From positions 17,854,001-17,918,000 of the forward strand of contig JAVHKY010000013.1 of NCBI GenBank assembly GCA_035079385.1: 64,000 nt of DNA, in the 5' to 3' direction. Source of the stretch: Aspidiotus rigidus. Taxonomy: Eukaryota > Arthropoda > Insecta > Hemiptera > Diaspididae. This document shows, piece after piece, positions 39,016-48,708 of the stretch. The position numbers and the translations under genes are program-made. Every line of letters starts with the position of its first letter. Position 1 is the stretch's first letter. The notes under the pieces are model-generated. The model saw nothing but the letters and a program-made list of their open reading frames with translations, was not told the origin of the DNA and did not search any database.

Positions 39016-39135
39016 TCGAACTGGTCTATGATTCACACCGTGATTTCTCGTTTAGCCAATCTTAATACATTGTTCTTCTCCTCCGTTCGTCAGTTGCTTT
39101 CATTTCAGGCTTGAAGATGGTTTATTAACCGAAAG

Positions 39136-39645
39136 CGCTCGTCGTTTTCTATTTTCTGCGGTTTGCAAGGTTTACTCTCCCTTTGGAGTATTCGTCTTTT
39201 TCGCGTTTATTATGGATAGCCGTAACTTAGAGGAACAGATTCGTTTAACCTCCTGTGTTGTTGGATAGCTCGTATAAGAAGAAAAAAAGATTTGTCCCTT
39301 AGAACTGGTTCATTGCAATCCTCGTTTACTTTGTGGAGAAAGTCATCCTTTTTACCAAGGTCAACGCGGTTCAACGCAGAACGTCTCTCTGCTCCTTCTT
39401 CAAAATGCATCATCGTTTTTATAAGAGAGCGAAACTGTCGAGCACCCTCGGTAATCTTGAAAAACGATATCTAATTTCTTTGATATGCGGGAAGATGTTA
39501 CAAAGAGTCTTTCTGAGAAGATTTTTATTTTCAGTTTATCGTATTTATTGGCAAAATTCAACTTTTTATGGGCGAATATTAGCTTCTTAATGCCAAGAAA
39601 TTTAGCTTTCATAAAAGAAAGAAAAAAAAATTAGATGCCGTTCAA
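39136..39645. other. No gene seen
   Basis: Short frames of 60-85 codons occur on both strands without any recognisable motif. This is unique DNA between two retroelement remnants. Confidence 0.4.
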
Positions 39646-39649
39646 ATTT

Positions 39650-40020
39650 TGCAATGGCGAACGGAGAACCCGCAAGACCTGTCTTCCACTGCGGAAGGTC
39701 TTTCAAAAAGTAGAACATATAATAGCTCGAGAGTAAAAATTATTCGAAGTCCTTCTCCTCTCTCCGTGACGTCATCAACCTTGGACCGCCAGGATCGTGT
39801 CCAAATACAATACAATGAGGGCCTACGGTCAATTGAGAGGGATTTTTTGAGAAAGCAGCCGATACGTGTTCTTGAAATCGTTTATCAAGGGATCTTCCAG
39901 TCTGTTCGATGCAGGTCATCATGATTTATACACCTGATTTATCCGCGTCAGAGATTTCATCTTTAAGCGAGGAAAGTTTTTTCACGCGACGCTGACCGAA
40001 AAGAAGTTCTCTTGTACACC
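39650..40020 (-). pseudogene. Second-family GIY-YIG fragment (Penelope-like relic)
   Basis: On the minus strand, about 39960-39740 reads LKDEISDADKSGV, then a stop, then MMTCIEQTGRSLDKRFQEH and further to HCIVFGHDP. The pattern SGVY...C...YIGQTGRSL..R..EH, then a His-containing stretch, is the typical GIY-YIG endonuclease end of Penelope-like elements. The sequence differs clearly from the two copies nearby (QTGRSL rather than ETGRQL or ETSRKM), so it is an independent, older family. The RT part is missing. Confidence 0.55.
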
Positions 40021-40624
40021 CTAACGGTCCTAAGAAAGACGTACCGTAAAATTATGAACCGGATCCGTTACAATGCTTTTAGGAAGCTGTGCAATCAAGA
40101 CCGTCTCTAGGGGAAAGCCGGACGAAAAAGGAAGAGCGCGTCGCAATGCCCGTCCTTGAAATGCCAGAACCAAGAAGAAATTGTCGCATTACTGTTAGCC
40201 TCATTCAAAGTTTCCACCCTTCAACGGAATCATCGAAGGTGTCCCGCAAATTCTGCTCAGGAAATCATTCGCAGTAGACTATTCGCAAGGAAAATTGTGA
40301 GAGTAGAAAATTCTTCGTAGGTACTAAAAATTATTAGGAAAAACAAAAACACGAAAATTGTTCGCACAAGAAATGCATATTAAAATCGAATCGGAATCTT
40401 GTATATCATTTTTGTAAGAATCAATAAAACTTTAAAACTATGGTTTAAACAAAAAAAAAAATATAAAAATAAACTAGCCTACATAATAAAAAATATTGTG
40501 AGCAATTCCATCTGAGTACGAGGACACTTGGATTGGTCGGCCGTATCGCAGAGGAAGACGAGAACCTAAGTTTCCTTTATCAATGTGGAACTGCAATGAG
40601 GCTGCAGTTAAGGCCATGCCTAAA

Positions 40625-40636
40625 ACAAATAATTCT
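40625..40636. repeat. Target-site duplication, left copy
   Basis: ACAAATAATTCT occurs here and again at 42922-42933, immediately flanking the Penelope-like insertion. It encodes part of the TNNS motif of the interrupted transposase gene. Confidence 0.85.
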
Positions 40637-42921
40637 AGAATCAATGCTGTTTCTCAATTTATGGCCAGATATACCAGACGAAGTCATACTCAAGCGAGTA
40701 ATACAATCGGAGTAATTTACAATAGCCACAGAAATTTAACGACGTCGGAGCGCTTTCGATTAAACAATCATTGTCAACGGGGACTGGAAAGCGACTGAAC
40801 CAACTCCGGCTGTAAACTACGAGTAGAAACATCAGGATTGAACTAGCGAGTCATCACGACGTGAATCATACTCGTAAACTAGTTCAATCAACCCCTCATC
40901 AGGTATTTACCTGTTGAGCACATCAAGGTCGTCGTTATTTAAATGACGGATTATTTCGATGTGTTCTAACGCTTTTCGCTTCGAATACGCGTTTTCTCTC
41001 TAGAGGAGGACCTCGGACCCCCTTTAATGCTATGGCCGCTAGTGATTAGATGGTCCGCAAACGCCGATTCACCTATATTCTTCTTTTCCCACGCCTTCCT
41101 ATGTTCAGCGATTCTAATTTTCAACTGACGACCTGTCTCGCCAATATAAATTCCGTTACAATCCTTACACTCAACTTTATACACACCACTCCTCTCGGCC
41201 AGTTGGATGGGGTCTTTTAGCATAACCAATAAACTTTTTATGGTGTTGGGGTTGTAATACACAGGCCGAAATCCGAAGGGGCGTAGGACACGACTCAATT
41301 GAGATGAGAACTGCCCCAAAAACGGAAGCCTTATCCAACGCTCTCTACTGTTTAGGGCCGTATTGCGGGGGAGGGAGGTGGTAGAATCGAGGCATTTTCG
41401 AGTAACTTTCCTTTGGATCATAAGATCAATGTCCAAGTTCACTTCATTCACTCTGGCCAAGTGCTTTATAGTTAATACCTCTTTTTGGAAGGCTGACTGA
41501 TTGAGAGGAATATTAGTCAGTCGATGGATTAAGCTGTTAAATCCAGCATATTTATGGGCTACAGGGCAGAAAGATTTGCCGTGGATAGTAATATCGGTCA
41601 CAGTATCTTTCCTGTATATGGCGAATTCATGGATACCGTCTCTATTACAGATCGTCAAATCCAAGTAATTAATAGATGCGCCACCGATTTCTAAAGTAAA
41701 TTTTATAGAAGGATATTGATTATTTAGATACTGGAGAAACTCCAAAAGGAGCTCTCGGGGACCAGTCCACGTACACAACACATCGTCGACATACCTGTGC
41801 CAATAATAAATCTGATCTAAATACGCACCGCCAGAGGAGAACAAATCGAGCTCAAACTTAGACATAAAGACCTCCGAAATGAGAGAACCCAAAGGAGAAC
41901 CGATGGGTATTCCAACCCCTTCAGGAAACTCAAAAAACTTGTTATCGAATTTGCAATAATAATTGGGAGACCAACAAATATTGAGGAGATTGAAAAATTC
42001 ACCCAATTCTTCTTGGCGAACATTTGTTTGAATCAAAAGGTCTCCCATATGTTGCATGGCGGTTGCTCTGGGAATATTGGGGAACAGGCCGACCACATCA
42101 AATGAACACAGGGTCGATCCCAGCGGGAGAATATTATCCTTAAGCCTATCAGCCAAGGAGACCGAATTTTTCACCGAGTTAGGTGACTCATGGTCAACTC
42201 TCGATTTAAACCATCGGTCCAAAAATTTCGCCAGAGCGTACGTGGGGGAGGACACAAAAGATACGACCGGACGCATCGGGTTATCTTTTTTATGGACTTT
42301 TGATAGCCCGTACAAGAGGGGAGGCACAGGGTTGGGCTCCAGGAGCAATCTTTTTAGCGAGGGAGTTTTAATAATAAATTCACACTCGTTTATCATACGT
42401 CTAACTTCTTTTACGTGTTTAGGAAAATTGAAACTGTCGTTTTCCTTAGCACCACACTGGCCGAGAACGCCATAGACCTTGGAGACGTAGGAGGACTTCT
42501 CCATCACGACAATGGCAATACTTTTGTCAGCATTCGTGATGATTAAGCCCTCCTCCCTGACCCTCCTATTTAATCCCTTAATCACCTCAATTGCGTAATT
42601 GTTTATGCGAGGGAGGGGGGTATTGCGGACAAAAGCAGCACAATTTTTTTGAGTACTAACCCCCGGTCCGATTTTCACCTCGAGGTCGGCAACAACATTA
42701 GCCAAAGCATTACTAATATTAAGAGGGGGTAATCCGAACTTCAACCCTTTCTCTAATAAATTCACCTCATCGCTACTGAACTCAACTTGACTGCAATTTA
42801 TAATGCGCGGTTGGAAGTTTTGGATAACACTGACCTTAGGTCTCGCTCCGGCGTCGTTAAATTTCTGTGGCTATTGTAAATTACTCCGATTGTATTACTC
42901 GCTTGAGTATGACTTCGTCTG
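40637..42921 (-). mobile_element. Penelope-like retroelement, nearly intact, 12-nt TSD
   Basis: A 2285-bp insertion lies in the transposase relic. The coding strand is minus. A 78-bp sequence starting CAGACGAAGTCATAC at 40675-40752 is repeated in inverted orientation at 42844-42921 with about one mismatch. The 5' end of the element is thus copied in reverse at its 3' end, plus 38 bp at the extreme left. Such inverted terminal pieces are a known oddity of Penelope-like integration. The element is 5'-truncated, because the protein lacks its usual N-terminal region. High frame integrity and a perfect TSD indicate a young insertion. Confidence 0.9.
40966..42765 (-). CDS. Penelope-like reverse transcriptase / GIY-YIG endonuclease, 5'-truncated
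   Basis: The frame is uninterrupted for 599 codons and remains open about 30 codons further upstream without an ATG, to a TAG near 42867. Domains in order are: N-terminal KADK-like fingers region (NADKSIAIVVMEKS), RT motifs SKVHKKDNPMRPVVS, CSFDVVGLFPN (motif A), GIPIGSPLGSLISEVFMSKFE (motif B region) and WHRYVDDVLCTW (motif C, catalytic YVDD), then the thumb, FGFRPVYYNP, and a C-terminal GIY-YIG nuclease (SGVYKVECKDCNGIYIGETG, RIAEHRKAW). Full Penelope proteins are about 700-850 residues, so the N-terminus is missing. The catalytic residues are present. Whether it is translated depends on a non-ATG or host start. Confidence 0.92.
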   Translation of the reverse strand: MNLLEKGLKFGLPPLNISNALANVVADLEVKIGPGVSTQKNCAAFVRNTPLPRINNYAIEVIKGLNRRVREEGLIITNADKSIAIVVMEKSSYVSKVYGVLGQCGAKENDSFNFPKHVKEVRRMINECEFIIKTPSLKRLLLEPNPVPPLLYGLSKVHKKDNPMRPVVSFVSSPTYALAKFLDRWFKSRVDHESPNSVKNSVSLADRLKDNILPLGSTLCSFDVVGLFPNIPRATAMQHMGDLLIQTNVRQEELGEFFNLLNICWSPNYYCKFDNKFFEFPEGVGIPIGSPLGSLISEVFMSKFELDLFSSGGAYLDQIYYWHRYVDDVLCTWTGPRELLLEFLQYLNNQYPSIKFTLEIGGASINYLDLTICNRDGIHEFAIYRKDTVTDITIHGKSFCPVAHKYAGFNSLIHRLTNIPLNQSAFQKEVLTIKHLARVNEVNLDIDLMIQRKVTRKCLDSTTSLPRNTALNSRERWIRLPFLGQFSSQLSRVLRPFGFRPVYYNPNTIKSLLVMLKDPIQLAERSGVYKVECKDCNGIYIGETGRQLKIRIAEHRKAWEKKNIGESAFADHLITSGHSIKGGPRSSSREKTRIRSEKR

Positions 42922-42933
42922 ACAAATAATTCT
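42922..42933. repeat. Target-site duplication, right copy
   Basis: This is the right copy of the 12-nt duplication ACAAATAATTCT that brackets the inserted element 40637-42921. Confidence 0.85.
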
Positions 42934-43236
42934 GTTGAGGGGTGGCACAACGGTTTCGAGTCTACGGTGGAAGCATTTCATCCGAATGTCTTCCGATTTA
43001 TTGAAGCTGTACTGCGTAAACAAGTGCTGATGGAAATGACATATGAAGAAAAAGTCGCTGGAGAGCCTCCAAGGAAGAAGAAAAAAGTTTATCGGGATAA
43101 CGCAGCGAGATTACAGCGGTTGGTTCAACAATATGGTTCTGGAGATCAAAAAGACAACTGGCCTGAATCCGATGAAGACGATGATCATCTAATTTTAATA
43201 TTCCTCAGAGGCGTTGCTCATAATATTTCTCATTAG

Positions 43237-44600
43237 TTCATTTTTTTTTTTTTTGAAACCATAAATTTAAAGAACCTCTTTACATCACTAAATTATTCGA
43301 TATTACATACTAGACTTATATTTCAAACTATGACAGACGTGAAACATGATCTTTATTTATTTCACTACACCAGAATATATATTTTTTTTTTTTCTATTCA
43401 TTTTTATAACCCTCTAAAGATTAATTTTTACGTCGTTCTGTTTCGACCGCTGAATTGAATGATTTTTTTCTGACGTTTTAAAAATTTGGGTTTATAACTG
43501 TTACCTATCTATAGGTTCCTCTTTACTTCATAAAAATTGCTGGTACCTATGAGAATAAAATTGAAAAAAAAAAAAAAATTGGAATTTCCTCTCTTTTATT
43601 CAGTGAAATAAATCAAGAATTAATGAAAAATTGATAGGAATATTTTCTAGAAAATTTATTACGTTACGATGTTCGAGATTGAATAATTTAGGAAAATTAT
43701 GTCGTATTCACTGAAATATTTGAATCACGTAGGTTTTGTCAATTTCCTTAAGTTGTTATTGAGTACGTAGATTGTGGTGAAAATATGCGTAAAAACAGTC
43801 TTAATCGCTCCGAGAACTAATTTGTTTTTTTTTTTCCCTTTTTTTTTTCGAGCTTAACATACGCTCAAACTTTGAATTCTCTCTTCCTAGTTTTCAACAC
43901 CAATACTGGTCGTACAAGTCGAGTTTTACAGTTGGATTTCGAAAAATTGGCGGGGAAGTTTCATTCATTTGTTAATAACATTTTAATGACTGGTTGGAGC
44001 AATCATCTATTAATCGGGAGTACCGTAAAATAGATAATTAGCTGGTGAATAGGTATTTGTTACCTACAAGGTACATTATTGACGCCTCGCGTGCATTTTT
44101 GTGGAAATGTTATTGTCGTAATACGCTGATCCGAGATTGTAAAAATTCTTCTGAAATTAATATCGCGGGTAAGATAAATGCTCACAACTTTCGGTTTGTT
44201 TGTTTCCCATCAAAACCTTATGAGAGGTCGAACCGAGTTTGTAAAAAAATTTTCCTCTTTTCCGAGTGCACGTAGGAACACAAAGAATGCGTACGCGTCT
44301 GATAGATTTCAAATCGGTACAAAAAAAAAAAAATTGAAATGAAATTCAATAATGCGCGTATTTTCAACATAAGAACCTTGTAACTTAGTGCACTCGGAAG
44401 ATGAGGTTCTCGTATGTACATTAATGACTTGTTTTGTATTCCTCAGTCGCTAGTGAAGTCACGATTTAAAGAATAAAGACCGTTTTTTTTTTCTTAAAAT
44501 GTTCATGGATAAAGTGGATAAATTTTTTCCAGCTTAAATAGTGTCAATCACTCGCCTAAAACTCGAGTAAGTGTGCTTCCGTATGCGCGTACCGATTTTG
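43237..44600. other. Intergenic AT-rich DNA upstream of the P450
   Basis: There are several T or A homopolymers (43228, 43381, 43564, 43825, 44319) and no coding or repeat structure. The P450 promoter and first leader exon should lie in this stretch, but no convincing TATA or donor could be chosen. Confidence 0.4.
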
Positions 44601-44673
44601 ATGAATGATCTATATAAATAAACTTGTACACATTGACAACTTTTTTGTTCTCGTTATTTTCCTATTTATAGGT

Positions 44674-47600
44674 ATGTTCACCATAATACTCGCGTGTGTT
44701 GTGTTCATTGTGACAAGCCTAGCTATTCGGAAACGAAAAGTAGTATGGCAAGACCTTTTAAGCCAATTTGAAGGCCCACCTCATTACCCGATTGTCGGTC
44801 ACTGCATTCCCTCTCGGTGGTCCGTGAAAAGTAATATCGTAAAATCTTAATTTTTAGTTATGGTAATGTAGCTATAAATATTTGGGGTGAGAGTTGACCG
44901 AGGATGGGATAAGGAACTTTAATGGGCACAAATGAATCAGGAGAACGACGTCTTGGTGCGTATATTTCCTCTTGCAAAGATATCGTTCTTCTTATTCATT
45001 TGTACCCACTAAGGTCCCTTATCTCATTCTTGGTATTGGAAGAGGGATACAAAGTTTGTTTTGAAGTACTTTTGAGAAGTTTCAAGTTACTCAGATGACT
45101 CTTGCTACTTGTCTTATCACGGTCACTCTCACTTCTAAGCTAATGTTTGTAAGTTTTCTTTCAAAATCCAATCTAGCTCTATTTCTCCCTATTCACGTTA
45201 GTTTGTCTAAATTTAGGTACAATAGTCTTATAATAAAGGAAGATGGTAAGTGCAGCTATTCGCAAGAATCATATACACTAGAGAAGGATAGAAGAGAAAA
45301 TATGACGAAAAAATTTCCTGGCCATGACCTCTCGTTTTATGACGAGTGCGATAACTACTACGCTACCAAGCCCTGAGATTAGATCGTCATATTTTCTCTT
45401 CAATCAATATCTATAGTCTTATAATAATTCGGCGTGACTTTTCCAATCATTATAATCAGTAAAATCCTCATCTCTTGATATGATAATAAGTTCAAGTTGC
45501 CTAAAAAAAAGGTTTCCCTGTATGCATCCAGTTTGAACAAAATATGCGAAAGGATACAAAGTTTATTTTGAAAATTCCCCTAGGTGTCTCAAAGTGTCAT
45601 TAATTGAAACCTTCAACTTGCGCTCGAGTTAAGACTGCCTTTTAGCATGACCTTGATTCTCACTCGTCTCTCCAAAGTCAACCTTACATATCATTCTTTG
45701 ATTCTCGTACTACTCTAGTGTGAATTCTGCGCAGAATTTTGGAAACATCGATATTGCTTTTGTCAGAGAGCGCAATGTGACTAATAGTTGCCAGGAGAAA
45801 GAGGAAGGTTGGCCAACCGATGCCCCTTGGCCGTTTTTAAGAGAGGCACGATGAAAAGTAACCTCACAATAGTTTGTCTGGAATCGAACGTGAGGTCCAA
45901 AAAGTTTATAGGAGGACCTTTCCAAATCCGCGATGAAATTTATAGGAAACGTGAAGAGTGACCTCCTTACCCACCCTTTGCAAAAGATATCGTCCACATA
46001 CATGAACCACTGCTGAAGAGGTAGAAAACTAACGAGAATCGAGGTCAAAAAACAATATCTCCATCTCATCCATGAACACTTCAGACACTAAGGAAAACGG
46101 GGGGCAATCCATAGTTAGATCTTTCAGAAATTGATAAGAATTGCAACGGAAACTACATATGTTAGTCCGCACAGAAAACGAGACCCTTGAACTCAAAGAC
46201 CGTATATGGGAGAACGCCAACATCACTTAGCATATCCACCCGTATGTTCATGTATATGCCCGTGTATCAGAAGAAGAAGATAGAGGAGACTGCTCATCAT
46301 TCAATTTTTCTACTAGGTCATACAAATTCCCTGTTGTGATCCTAGGAGCGAAGCCCGTGGTTCACATGAGCCGAACTGCAGGGTAACGGCTCAGGAGATA
46401 CGTGCGACTAGCCCTATGCGGAACCATATTTGAGTAGACCACCGTCACCGGGATTGCAGTCTTGATTGAACCCTTCATGTGACTAGGTTTGTAGTGTAGA
46501 GGTTCTTAAAAAAGTGAAGTGAGGGAAGTGAGTCTGTGAGAAGGAGAAGTTCGCTATGTGAGAGGGAGTTGAGAAAATGCGATAGGGAAGCGAATTTCAC
46601 TATCAATTCCGCGGTGATTATGGAGGTCATATTACGGATGCAGTGGGAGACAACGGACTCAGCTACAAAGTACGCGTAGGCCGCTCTTTCAGCCTTCTGC
46701 AAGGTAAAGGGAGCGGTCCGAATGTTCTTAAATTAGGTCTCTAATGCGAGTAATGAAGGTGGTGTCGTTAGATTTGAGGATTTCTCTAAATGGATGGTGA
46801 GGAGGGTATAATAATTAGGTAATATATATATATATATATATATATTTAGATATATCTTCGACTGCTGCTCTTACATGAGCCTATCAGTCAGCAGTTCAAT
46901 TGTACAAATAACATTCAAAGAAGATCAATTTCAAAATAAAATAAAAAAAAAAAAAAAAAAAAAAAAGTGAGTGTGACGAGTCTGTTATAACCAAAGAGGA
47001 GAATCCCTTCATGCCTGGCCCTTGTCTCTCTATTTGAAAAATTACGGCTTCCTTAACGAAGTTGAACGAGGAACGCAGGGAACCTGTTTTATGATTCGAA
47101 TGAGATTTGGTATTGAAAATTCAAGGAAGCCTAGATTTGGAGAAAGGTAGTAAAAAGAAGGCCTAGACCAACTCCAAATTTTTCTAAGTCCCCCTCCTAT
47201 CATATATAGCTCGAGAGTCGAAATTTTTCTAAGTCCCCCTTCTATCATATATAGCTCGAGGGTCGAAATTTTTCTAAGTTTTTCGCTGGACGGCGGACGG
47301 CGCACGGCGCACGGCAGATTTCTCAAATAGCCCCCCATAAAACAGGTTCCCTGTTAAAAATTTTCTGGCATAGCCAAATAAATGAAAATCATGTTCCATG
47401 TCTCTTATATTTTATCAGTCATCTTGAAATATTTCAGTCTAGGCTTCTACTAGGTCAAGTGTTCGTGAGATATTATTCGTTTACCCCTTTACCTATCTTG
47501 GCGTCGTATAAGTCTTGTATGAGAAATATTTTGAGGTAATTGTGGGTGTTCTATATTTTGAGGTATCAACTTTCGTGGGGCGAACGAGCGATCTCGCTGT

Positions 47601-47710
47601 TGTATTGGAATGGTATGAGACAATTCAAGTCTAGGGGACTTGGGAAAATTTCGACTATTCAGCCTTTATTTATTTAATTATTTAATTATTTTATTATTTA
47701 ATTATTTAAT

Positions 47711-47766
<56 letters not shown>

Positions 47767-48675
47767 TCTATTTATTTATTTATTTATCTATTTATTTATT
47801 TATTTATTTATTCATTCATTTATTTATTTATTTATTTATTTATTATTAATTCTTCTACTACGTCAAGTGTTCGTGAGATATTATTCGTTTACCCCTTTAC
47901 CTATCTTGGCGTCGTATAAGTCTTGTATGAGAAATATTTTGAGGTAATTGTGGGTGTTCTATATTTTGAGGTATCAACTTTCGTGGGGCGAACGAGCGAT
48001 CTCGCTGTTGTATTGGAATGGTATGAGACAATTCAAAAAATTTTCTAATTATTATATATATTAATTATTTATTTATTTAATTATTTATTCATTTAATTAT
48101 TTATTTATTTAATTATTTAATCATTTAATTATATTAATTATTTATTTATTTAATTATTTAATTATATTAATTATTCATTTATTTAATTATTTAATTATTT
48201 ATTTATTTATTTATTTACGCGGGGTGTACTCGCGAGTTTCAAAATCGGGGTCCGCCGAGAGAAAAGACATGGAACATGTCAAAAAAAAAAAAAAAAATCA
48301 GACGAACTACGACCACAGGACTAATCTATTATGGTTTTGGCACTCAGAACCTCAAAAAGGTAACCCGTCAGTCTCACAAGTTCCCCTCTACAGAGGGAGG
48401 GGAACTTGTTAGACTGACGGGTTACCTTTTTGAGGTTCTGAGTGCCAAAACCATATAATTAGGTAGTAAGGGGTTGACTGTGAAAGTTTTCGTGGGAGTT
48501 GGACATGTTTGTTTGTGAAGACTGAAGGAAGGTTGTTGTGTGGGTTGAAGGTTTGGATGAAAGATGGGCAGGTGGGCAAATAGGGAAACAATTGATAAGA
48601 AGTCGGTGATTAAAATGAGTCTACAGAAAGAGCAGGCGCGGATCCACAAGGGGGATGGAAAAAATCCCCCCCCCC

Positions 48676-48708
<33 letters not shown>

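Larger units (their letters stand above)
36366..39135. mobile_element. Head-to-head pair of Penelope-like element copies
   Basis: A minus-strand Penelope-like copy (36366-38488) is joined at about 38490 to the 3' third of a second copy in plus orientation (38496-39135). This creates inverted arms of about 640-650 bp (36366-37019 and 38496-39135) that end in CTTTCGGTTAATAAACC and its complement. The arms are highly similar; the right arm lacks about 16 bp relative to the left near 36955. Penelope-like elements are known for inverted or tandem terminal copies made during target-primed reverse transcription. No clear target duplication was found. Confidence 0.8.
40500..43236 (+). pseudogene. Mutator-like transposase relic interrupted by a Penelope-like element
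   Basis: Left piece 40500-40636 reads SEYEDTWIGRPYRRGRR, FPLSMWNCNEA and MPKTNNS. Right piece 42934-43236 continues VEGWHNGF, then FHPNVFRFIEAVLRKQ, RKKKKVYRDNAARL and an acidic DEDDDH end before TAG. The TNNS|VEGWH junction matches the conserved NN(S/A)VEGWH motif of insect MULE-type proteins, and removing 40637-42933 (the insert and one target copy) restores the frame exactly. The N-terminal zinc finger and DDE catalytic region are absent upstream, where a TGA lies just before 40500. This was therefore a partial copy or a last exon before the insertion. Confidence 0.75.

Noticed and set aside
47640..47849. 69-codon frame of repeated Leu-Phe-Ile-Tyr
   Set aside because: It is a translation of a (TTTA)n microsatellite within the dispersed repeat.
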